Source of the DNA: Millisia brevis NBRC 105863
GTDB lineage: Bacteria; Actinomycetota; Actinomycetes; Mycobacteriales; Mycobacteriaceae
Direction: 5' to 3'
Length of the DNA: 59,012 bases
Assembly: GCF_001552615.1 (NCBI RefSeq)
Contig: NZ_BCRN01000024.1
Span: forward strand, 1 to 59,012
In this document: in pieces, positions 52,053 through 59,012 of the stretch
Numbering within the stretch: position 1 is the first letter of the stretch
How the letters are laid out: each line of letters begins with the position of its first letter
Made by a program: the position numbers and the translations under genes
Notes under the pieces: generated by a model
What the model was told of the DNA's origin: nothing
What the model saw: only the letters and a program-made list of their open reading frames with translations
The model's database searches: none

Positions 52053-53410
52053 CCGTGCACGGCGCCGATTCCGTCGACGAAGCGCATGCCGCGGGCGGCC
52101 GACTGGTCGTCGGGCGGTCGGACATCGTCACCCCACTGGCCCGCGAACGCGCCCGCGATCTCGGGGTCGAGATCGTGGTCGACGCGGGCGGCACGTCCCC
52201 GGCCGCTCCCCCGACGCCCCCTCCCCCCGCCTCCCGACTCGCCGATCCCCTGCCCGCGGCCGGTTCCACTCCCGCGATCCCCCGCACGGCAACACTCTTC
52301 GACAGTCCCCCGCCGGCGACCAGCCCGTCGCCCGCGCTCCATCGCCGCGGCGCTCCGCTGCCTCCGCAGGTGCGCATCGATCGGTTGATCGACGACCGCG
52401 CCCCTGGCCCCGCCGCCGAGCCGGTCGGGCGGGTGACCGTGGTCGGCGCCGGCAATGTCGGCATGATCACCGCGATGCGGCTGGCCGAGTCCGACCGGAT
52501 CGACGAGGTCGTTCTGGTCGACATCGCCGGCGACCGGGCGGCCGGCATCGCGCTCGACATCACCCACGCGTCACCGCTGTTGGGCTTCTCCACCCGGGTG
52601 CGCGGGGTGCGCACCCTCGCCGAGGCGGGCGTATCGGAGTATGTGGTGATCACCGCGGGCAAGGCGCGCACCCCGGGGATGAGCCGCACCGACCTGGTCG
52701 ACACCAACGCCGCCATCGTCGGCGCCCTGACCGCCGATGCGGTCGCGACCTCCCCGGACGCGGTGCTGCTGATCGTCACCAATCCGCTCGACGAGATGAC
52801 CCAGCACGCCTGGCAGGTCTCCGGGCTGCCCACCGACCGGGTGATCGGCATGGCCGGGGTGCTGGATTCGTCGCGCTTCGAGGCGTTGAGCGCCCTGGCC
52901 GCAGGGGTTCATCCGGATCGGGTGGACGCGGTGGCGCTCGGCAGCCATGGCGCCGAGATGGTGCTGCCGGTCTCGCGGGCCACCGTCGCGGGCCGCCCGA
53001 TCACCGATGTGCTTCCGGGGCCGATGATCGACGAATTGGTCGACCGGGCCCGCAATTCCGGCGCCGAGGTTGTCGGACTGTTGAAGTCCGGCAGCGCCTT
53101 CTTCGCCCCCGGGCTGTCGGCGGCCCGCATGGTGCTGGCGATGATCGATCAATCCGACGACGTCCTGGCGGCGACGGTGGCCCCCGCCGGGCAGTACGGG
53201 ATCACCGCCGGCTACGTCGGACTTCCGGTGCGATTGAACCGGTCCGGGCTGGCGCAGATCGTCGAGGTGCCGCTGTCCGACGCCGAACTGGCCGAATTGC
53301 GGGGGGCCGCGGCCTCGATCGCCGAGCGGGTGCAGGCACTCGATACCGTCGGCGCCCGACCACTCGATACCGTCGGTGCTCGACCACTCGATACCGTCGG
53401 TGCTCGATGA
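52049..53410 (+). CDS. Malate/lactate-type dehydrogenase with N-terminal BMC extension
   Basis: 453 residues, about 140 longer than ordinary malate dehydrogenase. The core (about 125-440) has VVGAGNVGMITAMRLAE (NAD), GKARTPGMSRTDL (substrate loop with Arg residues), VTNPLDEMTQHAW, MAGVLDSSRF and the catalytic His in GSHGAEMVLP. The extension starts with SDIVTPLARERARDLGVEI, a helix of the TPxAxxxAxxxGI form I know from several BMC cargo proteins, followed by a Pro/Ala linker. The C-terminus is three copies of LDTVGARP. Probable job: reoxidise NADH in the lumen by reducing oxaloacetate or another keto-acid (inference). Confidence 0.88.
   Translation: MTVHGADSVDEAHAAGGRLVVGRSDIVTPLARERARDLGVEIVVDAGGTSPAAPPTPPPPASRLADPLPAAGSTPAIPRTATLFDSPPPATSPSPALHRRGAPLPPQVRIDRLIDDRAPGPAAEPVGRVTVVGAGNVGMITAMRLAESDRIDEVVLVDIAGDRAAGIALDITHASPLLGFSTRVRGVRTLAEAGVSEYVVITAGKARTPGMSRTDLVDTNAAIVGALTADAVATSPDAVLLIVTNPLDEMTQHAWQVSGLPTDRVIGMAGVLDSSRFEALSALAAGVHPDRVDAVALGSHGAEMVLPVSRATVAGRPITDVLPGPMIDELVDRARNSGAEVVGLLKSGSAFFAPGLSAARMVLAMIDQSDDVLAATVAPAGQYGITAGYVGLPVRLNRSGLAQIVEVPLSDAELAELRGAAASIAERVQALDTVGARPLDTVGARPLDTVGAR
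53339..53407 (+). repeat. 24-bp tandem direct repeat at the end of the dehydrogenase gene
   Basis: Three units (53339-53362, 53363-53386, 53387-53407) encode LDTVGARP three times at the extreme C-terminus of the malate/lactate-type dehydrogenase, running into the ATGA overlap with the alcohol dehydrogenase gene. Units 2 and 3 are identical over 21 bases and unit 1 differs by two. Confidence 0.88.
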
Positions 53411-54444
53411 AGGCCGTGGTCTATGAGGGTCCGGGGCGCGTCGCGGTGCGCACCGTCCCGGATCCGATCCTCGTCGACGCGGCGGACGCTCTGGTCCGGG
53501 TCACCCGTGCGGCGATCTGCGGGACCGATCTGCATCTGATCGCCCACGGCGACGACCTCGCCCCCGGCACGGTGCTCGGCCACGAGTTCGTGGGCGAGGT
53601 GGTCGAGATCGGCGCCGGGGTGCGCGATATCCGGGTCGGCGATGCGGTCGCGAGCGCCGACTTCACCGCCTGCGGGTCCTGCTGGTGGTGCCGGGCCGGC
53701 GATCACTGGGAGTGCGAGCGGCGCGCCTTCTTCGGCACCGGCAAAGCCTTCGGACCGCACCTGGACGGCGCACAGGCGCAGTACGTGCGGGTGCCGTTCG
53801 CGGATATCGCCCTGCACCGGCCGGCGGCCGGCACCGATCCCGAGGCCGCTCTCTTCCTGGGGGATATCCTCGCCACCGGCTACGGCGCGGTGCGCCGCGC
53901 GGGCGTGCGGCCGGGGGCGACGATCGCGGTCGTCGGCGGCGGCCCCGTCGGCCAGCTGACCAGCCAGGCGGCGCAGGCCTGCGCCGCGGGACCGGTCGTG
54001 GTGATCGAACCGATCGCCGCGCGACGTGCGCTCGCCGCGGCGTCCGGTGCGGTCGCGGTGACACCGGACGACGCGCGCGGGGTGATCGATCGGCTGACCG
54101 AGGGGCGCGGGGCCGATGCGGTGATCGACGCGGTCGGCGGCAGCCGGGGGCTCGACACCGCGCTCGGCGTCGTCCGCAAGCGCGGCACCCTGGTGTCGGT
54201 GGGGGTGCACGCCGATGCGACCTGGCCACTGCCGGTCGCGCGGGCCTTCGCCGACGAGCTGACCCTGACCTTCGCGATCGGCAACGCGATCCGCGACCGC
54301 GACGAGATCTCCGCCCTGCTCGCCGCCGGGGTCATCGATCCGACCGTGGTGATCGACCACCGCCTCGGCCTCGACGACGCCGCCGACGGCTACGCCGCGA
54401 TGATCGAACGGCGCTGTGTGAAGGCGGTTCTCACCGTCTCCTGA
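53407..54444 (+). CDS. Zinc-dependent alcohol dehydrogenase
   Basis: 345 residues, medium-chain dehydrogenase: catalytic zinc ligands in AICGTDLH and GHEFVGEV, structural zinc Cys4 in ACGSCWWCRAGDHWEC, and NAD-binding VVGGGPVGQLTSQAAQ. ATG 53407 overlaps the preceding TGA. Last gene of the BMC operon, converging with the PucR-type regulator. Inside a metabolosome an alcohol dehydrogenase reduces part of the aldehyde to regenerate NAD+; here it could equally oxidise the starting alcohol. BMC alcohol dehydrogenases are usually iron-type (PduQ/EutG), so a zinc type is a variation. Confidence 0.9.
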   Translation: MKAVVYEGPGRVAVRTVPDPILVDAADALVRVTRAAICGTDLHLIAHGDDLAPGTVLGHEFVGEVVEIGAGVRDIRVGDAVASADFTACGSCWWCRAGDHWECERRAFFGTGKAFGPHLDGAQAQYVRVPFADIALHRPAAGTDPEAALFLGDILATGYGAVRRAGVRPGATIAVVGGGPVGQLTSQAAQACAAGPVVVIEPIAARRALAAASGAVAVTPDDARGVIDRLTEGRGADAVIDAVGGSRGLDTALGVVRKRGTLVSVGVHADATWPLPVARAFADELTLTFAIGNAIRDRDEISALLAAGVIDPTVVIDHRLGLDDAADGYAAMIERRCVKAVLTVS

Positions 54445-54454
54445 CCGCGGCCAC

Positions 54455-56566
54455 TCAGACGTCGAGGCCGGATCGGTCCGCCTGCTCGGAGACCTCCAGC
54501 AGCCGCAGCGCCAGATCCGCGCGCATGCGGTCGCTATGCCGCGACAGGTCGAGGCCGGTGAGCTTGCGGATGCGGTCGAGGCGGTAGGCGAGCGTCTTGT
54601 GGTGGATATACAGCAGTTCGGCGGCGTCCTTCTGCGAACAGTTCGAGTCGAAGTAGGCGCGCAGCGTCTTCATCAGGGCGCCGTCGTTGGTGTCGTCGTA
54701 TTCCTGCAGGGGTCCGGTGATCTCACGGACGAAGGACCGGAAGTCGGCGTCCTCGTGGCCGAGCAGCAGCCGCACGATGCCCAGGTCGTCGTAGAGCGAC
54801 ACCGAACCGAGCCGCCGGGCGGCGGCCAGGGCGGTCCGCGCCTCGGCGAACGCCTCCGGATACTGGCCGGGATGTTCGCGTTCGGTGCTCAGCCCCCAGG
54901 CGACGGTGATCTCCGGGACATCCGCGGCCAGGGCGGTATTGATCTCCCGCAGGTACTCGCGCGAACGATCGCGGTCGCGCAGCGGCACCAGCGCCACCAC
55001 CCAGTTGCCGCGACCGCTGACCAGGGTGGCCTGCGCCGGTGAGATGACCGCGCGGACGGCGTCGAGGACCGATCGGCGGACCCGGTCGGCGGCGGTCACC
55101 CCCCACTCCTCCTGGTGGGCAACGGCATCGAGGTTCTCGATCGACCCGTAGAGCACCCGATGCCAGCCGCGCAGCCAGACGCCCATCTGTTGGGCGCGGC
55201 CACGAGCGGCCGACCGGTGCTCGGGCGATCCGTCGAGCAGGTCCCACAGGATCTGATCGAGCGCCTCGGCGCGTGCGACGCTCGCCGCCCGCTGCTGCAG
55301 GTGGAACAGCGCGCAGGCCAGGGCCGCCTGCGCGCAGGCCACCCGGGTGCGGCGGGTATCGACGTCGACACCCTGGGCGCAGACCGCGCCGAACTGGTCG
55401 TTGCCCAATTCGATCGGGTGCACCCACACCGCGTCGCCGGTGCCGGGCCGCATGACGCCGTGGTGTTTGCCGAGGCCGTCGCGGCGGCTGACGAAGACTT
55501 CGGCGATCCCGGCGGTATGGGCATCGCGGGGGAAGACCGCGTCGACGGAGCCGTCGGCGGTGACCACCGCGACGGTGCAGCCGAGGTGTTCGGCGAGCGT
55601 GCGGGTGACGCGGGCGAGCACCGGCCCGTTGTCGAGGACGATGTCGATCAACGATTTCTGCAACTGCGCGGTCGTGTCGAGCAGGGCGACCTGGTCCTCG
55701 AGCCGCCGGTGGGTCGCCTCGAGGTCGGCGAGCGCCGAGCGTTGCGAATCGTACAGTCGCGCATTGTCGATCGCGATGGTGGCGAGATCCGCGAGGGCTT
55801 CGAGGCGCCGCACGTCGCGGTCGGTGAAGTTCGAGACCCGCCGTCGCCAGACCTCGAGGACGCCGACGAGGTCGTCGCCCAGCAGCAGCGGCACCGCCAG
55901 GGCGGAGCGGGTTTCCTCGCTCTCCGCCAGCGCCATGAAATCCCGACTGATCCGCGAGTCCTGTAGGTAGCTGTCGACCTTCTCGGTGCGGCCGGTATCG
56001 AAGACCTTTCCGGCGACGCCCTGTCCGCGGCTCATCCGCAGCCGCGAGGTTTCCACGAGGCGGTGTCCCACACAGGACTTCATCCGCAGTTCGTCGCCCT
56101 CGCGCAGGAAGACCCCGCAGATATCGGACTCGCTCATCCGCAGGGTTTCGGTGGTGATCGTCAGCAGCACCTGATCGAGGTCGCTGACGCTGAGCACCTG
56201 TTTGGCGAGCGAGCCGACCACCGCCGTCTCGTCCTGGTAGTCGCGCACATCGGCGCGGGCGGCGGCCAACGAGCGGGTGAGCGTCAACCACACGCAGACG
56301 CGGGCGGCCACGGCGCGGTCGGCGGCGGGATCGTCGGTCAGCAGCGCGTACCGTCCCGCGACCGCTCCCCCATCCGGCCACGGCTCGGCGCCGTCGAGGA
56401 CCGTCGGGTCGATCGGCAGATCGCCGGAGACCACCTCCCAGCCGGATCCGGCGGCGCGGGCGAGCAGATGGGCGCCGGCATCGGCAAGAATCCGGGCGAC
56501 GGCGGATTCGGCGGCCGCGATGTCGGTCATCACCGCGGCGAGCAGCTCGTCGAGGCGGCCGATCAC
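54455..56566 (-). CDS. GAF-domain PucR/CdaR-type transcriptional regulator
   Basis: 703 residues. GAF domain about 125-285 (EKVDSYLQDSRISRDFMALAESEETRSALAVPLLLGDDLVGVLEVW), a coiled linker, a GGDEF-like/CdaR middle region, and the C-terminal PucR HTH (LRAYFDSNCSQKDAAELLYIHHKTLAYRLDRIRKLTGLDL). It senses a small molecule and probably activates the BMC operons. The start overlaps the eutJ-like stop by ATGA, so chaperone and regulator are co-expressed, and the pair converges with the BMC operon. Candidate sites are the inverted repeat at 49115-49143 and the GCGGATAACTC repeats upstream of eutJ. Confidence 0.87.
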   Translation of the reverse strand: MIGRLDELLAAVMTDIAAAESAVARILADAGAHLLARAAGSGWEVVSGDLPIDPTVLDGAEPWPDGGAVAGRYALLTDDPAADRAVAARVCVWLTLTRSLAAARADVRDYQDETAVVGSLAKQVLSVSDLDQVLLTITTETLRMSESDICGVFLREGDELRMKSCVGHRLVETSRLRMSRGQGVAGKVFDTGRTEKVDSYLQDSRISRDFMALAESEETRSALAVPLLLGDDLVGVLEVWRRRVSNFTDRDVRRLEALADLATIAIDNARLYDSQRSALADLEATHRRLEDQVALLDTTAQLQKSLIDIVLDNGPVLARVTRTLAEHLGCTVAVVTADGSVDAVFPRDAHTAGIAEVFVSRRDGLGKHHGVMRPGTGDAVWVHPIELGNDQFGAVCAQGVDVDTRRTRVACAQAALACALFHLQQRAASVARAEALDQILWDLLDGSPEHRSAARGRAQQMGVWLRGWHRVLYGSIENLDAVAHQEEWGVTAADRVRRSVLDAVRAVISPAQATLVSGRGNWVVALVPLRDRDRSREYLREINTALAADVPEITVAWGLSTEREHPGQYPEAFAEARTALAAARRLGSVSLYDDLGIVRLLLGHEDADFRSFVREITGPLQEYDDTNDGALMKTLRAYFDSNCSQKDAAELLYIHHKTLAYRLDRIRKLTGLDLSRHSDRMRADLALRLLEVSEQADRSGLDV

Positions 56567-57384
56567 GGCGCGGACCTGGCGATCCCCAACGGGGTGATCA
56601 GATGGGCGTTCGGATACGTCCGGACCGGCCGCCGCAGATAGCGGCCGATCACCTCGCTCGCCCCCGGGTACATCAGGGCGCCGCCGGCCAGGTGGATCTC
56701 CAGATCCTCGGCGCCGCGGGTCAGTTCACCGACGTTGTGCGCGATCCGCTCGAACCCCGGCCGCAGGATGGTCAGATACTCCCCCGCCGGCTCCTCGCGT
56801 TTGCGGCGTTCGGCCTCCGCCGGGTGGATGCCGAGCGCTCCGGACAGGATCAGGTCCAGTTGGTGACCGCCGCCGGGGCGGTCGTCGAGGGCGACCAGTT
56901 CACCGTCCCGGAAGACCCCCACACCGGTCGACCCGCCGCCCACGTCGACCACGACGCCGTCGGTGACCGCGAGCGCCGCGTTGGCGGCGCTGACCTCGTC
57001 CACCAGGACCACCTCGTCGAACCCGGCGCCCTCCAGAACGAATCGGCAGGCCCGACTCTCCGCCTCACCGACGCACGGCGGATAGGCGGTGGCGGCGCGT
57101 TCCAGGACGACTCCGAGCGCCTCCTGCGCGCCGACCCGCAGATCCTCGGTGGCCCGGGTGGCGGCGGCGAAGTCGACCACCACCCCGTCGCGGACCGCCG
57201 CGGTGTGGGTGACGTCGATCCAGACCGGCAGACCGTCGGGGTCGACCACGGTGATCACGCAGGTGGCGGTACCGAGATCGATGCCGGTACGCAGCACCTC
57301 GGCTCGGGTCGGGGCCGCCGACCGGACCACCGCGTCGGCCGACTCGAGCACATCGGTCACCGGGTTGGGGCGGGAAGCGGCCAC
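56563..57384 (-). CDS. eutJ: EutJ-like actin-fold chaperone
   Basis: 273 residues of the EutJ/Hsp70-like ATPase family: phosphate-1 loop TGIDLGTATCVITVVD, phosphate-2 VVDVGGGSTGVGV, and C-terminal HLAGGALMYPGASEVIGRYL. EutJ-type proteins accompany metabolosomes and are thought to help assembly or reactivation of enclosed enzymes. No ethanolamine ammonia-lyase is nearby, so the name reflects family only. First gene of a two-gene operon with the PucR-type regulator. Confidence 0.88.
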   Translation of the reverse strand: MAASRPNPVTDVLESADAVVRSAAPTRAEVLRTGIDLGTATCVITVVDPDGLPVWIDVTHTAAVRDGVVVDFAAATRATEDLRVGAQEALGVVLERAATAYPPCVGEAESRACRFVLEGAGFDEVVLVDEVSAANAALAVTDGVVVDVGGGSTGVGVFRDGELVALDDRPGGGHQLDLILSGALGIHPAEAERRKREEPAGEYLTILRPGFERIAHNVGELTRGAEDLEIHLAGGALMYPGASEVIGRYLRRPVRTYPNAHLITPLGIARSAP

Positions 57385-57404
57385 GTCTCACGTCCTTGGG
57401 ACTC

Positions 57405-57469
57405 GCGGATAACTCATCCCGAAGGTACGTCAGCGCGAAGCGCCCCAAGCTATCTTCGGCGGATAACTC
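57405..57469. promoter_or_regulatory. Direct repeats GCGGATAACTC upstream of the eutJ-like gene
   Basis: The 11-mer GCGGATAACTC occurs at 57405-57415 and again at 57459-57469, 54 bases (about five helical turns) apart, in the 139-bp region between the eutJ-like gene and the lipoprotein gene. A weaker form, CCGGATTACTC, is at 57519-57529. Spacing on one face of the helix suggests binding of a regulator. Confidence 0.5.
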
Positions 57470-57523
57470 GACCCGGCCGCGCTGTCCTCGCCGATATGTC
57501 GTGCGGCACCACGCCGCGCCGGA

Positions 57524-58501
57524 TTACTCGGCGGGCGCGTCGTTCGCGATCTGCAGGGTGGGCTTCACCGCGTCGAGGACGTAGGAGATGCTGCCCGGCG
57601 ACGGGGTGTTGAGCGCGGACGCCTCGAGCATCGTCATCCGCATGACCGCACCGGTCTGTACCGATCGCAGATCCGAGTAGCCGGGCAGACTTTCGAGGGT
57701 GTCGGCCAACTCCGGGGTGGTCAGGATGAACAGCAGGTCCGCGTCGAGGTCCGGAACCCGTTCGGTGCTCAGCGCGACACGCGCCTGCCCGGACGACTGG
57801 AACCCCTCGACCAGGGTGGGGGTGATCTCCAGGCCCAGTCGGGAGAAGAACTGCGCGGCTCCGTCACTGGCATCGCCCAGGGCGACCATCTGATCGGGGG
57901 CGTAGTAGTTGACGAAGGCGTAGGTCTTGCCGGCCAGGTTCGGATACTCCGCCCTGACGGCGTCCGCCGCCGCGTCGGTATCGGCGATGATCTGTTCGGC
58001 CGTATCGGGCTCCCGCAGGATCTGCCCCATCACCTGGGTCATCGTCTGCCAGCTGTCGACCTGCTGGCCGTCGCCGACCGCGGAGATCACCGGCACGCCG
58101 AGCCCCTGGAGGGTGGCGAGCTGGTCGCCGGCGAAGCCGGGGGCGAAGATCACGTCGGGGTCGAGGCCGGCCACCGCCGGGCCGACCGAGTCGAGGCTGA
58201 TCTCGGTGGCGTCGCCGACGCGGCCGGTCAGCCAGGGAGCCGCCTCGCCGCCGCCGGTTTCGAAGTCGTCGTAGTAGCCGACCGGCGTCACGCCGAAGTG
58301 CAGCGCGACATCGGTCCACGCGGTGCCGAGCGTCACCAACCGTTCCGGAACGTCGGAGAACGTATACGAGGTGCCGTCGGGCAGGTTGAGGATCAGATCG
58401 CCGGCCGAACCGGAGGACGACTCGGCGTCGTCGGGCGAGGAGCACCCCACGACGAGAGCCGCAACCGCCATTACGGCGACAAGAACACGACGAACCGACA
58501 C
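57524..58501 (-). CDS. Iron-siderophore ABC transporter substrate-binding lipoprotein
   Basis: 325 residues. Signal peptide with lipobox VVGC (Cys near 20), then a FecB/FepB-type bipartite binding fold (VPERLVTLGTAWTDVALHFGVTPVGYY; LDPDVIFAPGFAGDQLATLQGLGVPVISAV). GTG 58499-58501 is chosen as start because AAAGGGA precedes it and the signal peptide begins there. It captures ferric siderophore outside the membrane; the permease and ATPase are not in the window. It could serve the siderophore made by the locus at 4.4-11 kb, but it is 47 kb away and no iron box is visible at its promoter, so that is only a possibility. Confidence 0.85.
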   Translation of the reverse strand: MSVRRVLVAVMAVAALVVGCSSPDDAESSSGSAGDLILNLPDGTSYTFSDVPERLVTLGTAWTDVALHFGVTPVGYYDDFETGGGEAAPWLTGRVGDATEISLDSVGPAVAGLDPDVIFAPGFAGDQLATLQGLGVPVISAVGDGQQVDSWQTMTQVMGQILREPDTAEQIIADTDAAADAVRAEYPNLAGKTYAFVNYYAPDQMVALGDASDGAAQFFSRLGLEITPTLVEGFQSSGQARVALSTERVPDLDADLLFILTTPELADTLESLPGYSDLRSVQTGAVMRMTMLEASALNTPSPGSISYVLDAVKPTLQIANDAPAE

Positions 58502-58542
58502 GGCGGATCCCTTTCGAGGCAGGTGAATCGAACGGCCCGAGG

Positions 58543-59012
58543 TCAGACCGGGCATTGCAGCAGGGCGTATTCGGCGATGACGCAGGTGGTCTCGTTGGAG
58601 ATCTTCCAGCTGTCGCCGGTCCAGACGAAACGCAATGGCAGCGTGCGGGTCCCGCTACCGATGAGGCTCATCGACAGCGTTCCGTACATCGAGTCGCCGT
58701 CGCGGGTCGCCGGTCCGGTGACCGTCCACGAGAACGCGGGTCCGGCGGTGGCGAGCATCGCGGCGACCGTGTTGACCGACGGTACGGCGACCATGCCGGA
58801 CTCGAGGACGTTCGCCTTGTCCGCGTCCGCATAGCTGCCCATGAGAATGCTGGTCATCTGGTACATCTGGTCGACCGTCAGGTCGGGCGCGGCGGCCTGC
58901 GTCGGCTCGGCGACGACGCTCTCCGCCGTTTCCGCGGGAGCCGCGGCGGGAGCGGCCTCGGCCGGGGCGGCTTCGGCGGCGGGAGCCGGAGCCGCGGCGA
59001 TGGCGGCCGGCG
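58543..59012 (-). CDS. Mtb12-like low-molecular-weight antigen domain protein (partial)
   Basis: The frame is open to the right edge of the window, so the N-terminus is missing. Visible are an Ala/Pro/Glu-rich linker (about 40 residues) and a domain of about 110 residues beginning DLTVDQMYQMTSILMGSYADADKANVLESG and containing LSMSLIGSGTRTLPLRFVWTGDSWKIS. This resembles the secreted Mtb12/CFP-2 antigen domain known from mycobacteria (nuclear-transport-factor-2-like fold). Two cysteines near the C-terminus could form a disulfide. Presumably secreted or membrane-anchored; function unknown. Stop codon 40 bases upstream of the lipoprotein start, same strand. Confidence 0.6.
   Translation of the reverse strand, partial: PAAIAAAPAPAAEAAPAEAAPAAAPAETAESVVAEPTQAAAPDLTVDQMYQMTSILMGSYADADKANVLESGMVAVPSVNTVAAMLATAGPAFSWTVTGPATRDGDSMYGTLSMSLIGSGTRTLPLRFVWTGDSWKISNETTCVIAEYALLQCPV

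Noticed and set aside
45899-57384. Ethanolamine or propanediol utilisation metabolosome
   Set aside because: EutN-, EutE- and EutJ-like proteins are present, but there is no ammonia-lyase, diol dehydratase, cobalamin adenosyltransferase or PduL in the window.

Overview
The window reads as chromosome of a high-GC actinomycete. Codons end almost always in G or C, genes overlap by ATGA, and there are a REP13E12-type HNH protein, an Mtb12-like antigen domain, an IdeR-type iron box and a metNIQ system. Together these point to a mycolic-acid-containing member of the Mycobacteriales (Gordonia, Nocardia or Rhodococcus relatives), but the species cannot be named from the sequence. I saw no rRNA, tRNA, CRISPR array, transposase or phage gene.

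Layout. 1-4.4 kb: a glutamine-synthetase-family enzyme with a cysteine-peptidase-like partner, a small secreted repeat protein, and an ADP-ribosylglycohydrolase gene broken by one in-frame TGA. 4.4-11 kb: an iron-regulated siderophore locus (N-hydroxylase, C-A-T-TE NRPS, formyltransferase) with an iron box in the divergent promoter. 11-23.4 kb: one tightly overlapped 11-gene minus-strand operon encoding a small phosphohistidine-domain protein, its roughly 500-aa partner, an acyl-CoA ligase, a roughly 200-aa protein, a PPDK-like protein without a PEP domain, a three-part biotin-dependent carboxylase, a DUF35 protein, a thiolase, and a phosphatase fused to a SRPBCC domain. 23.6-27.3 kb: a LuxR regulator and a second phosphohistidine-domain/partner pair with a DUF7064/7065-like protein. 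27.3-33.2 kb: a lipoprotein, metNIQ, UspA and an AGCS amino-acid symporter. 33.5-43.5 kb: an AcoR/MimR-like activator, aldehyde dehydrogenase, acyl-CoA ligase and a third module (phosphohistidine protein, partner, 200-aa protein, full-length PPDK-like protein). 43.5-45.9 kb: a CMD-family protein, a cupin and an HNH protein. 45.9-57.4 kb: a bacterial microcompartment (BMC) locus with shell proteins BMC-H x2, BMC-P and BMC-T, an acylating aldehyde dehydrogenase, a malate/lactate-type dehydrogenase, a zinc alcohol dehydrogenase, SurE and HAD phosphatases, a second DUF7064/7065-like protein, EutJ and a PucR-type regulator. 57.5-59 kb: a siderophore-binding lipoprotein and a partial Mtb12-like protein.

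How the genes may work together (inference). The recurring theme is phosphorylation of a small molecule by split, PPDK-derived phosphohistidine enzymes, comparable in logic to phenylphosphate synthase of Thauera or rifampin phosphotransferase. Processing would follow, then dephosphorylation by the PTP-SRPBCC, SurE and HAD phosphatases. In the first operon the gene set fits activation of a ketone or alcohol, biotin-dependent carboxylation, CoA ligation and thiolysis. The BMC locus contains no known signature enzyme (no diol dehydratase, ethanolamine lyase, glycyl-radical enzyme, aldolase or aminotransferase), so the neighbouring dikinase-like modules are the best candidates to feed it. The substrate is unknown. 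This phosphotransfer/carboxylation/BMC island is the part of the window most likely to be an undescribed system.
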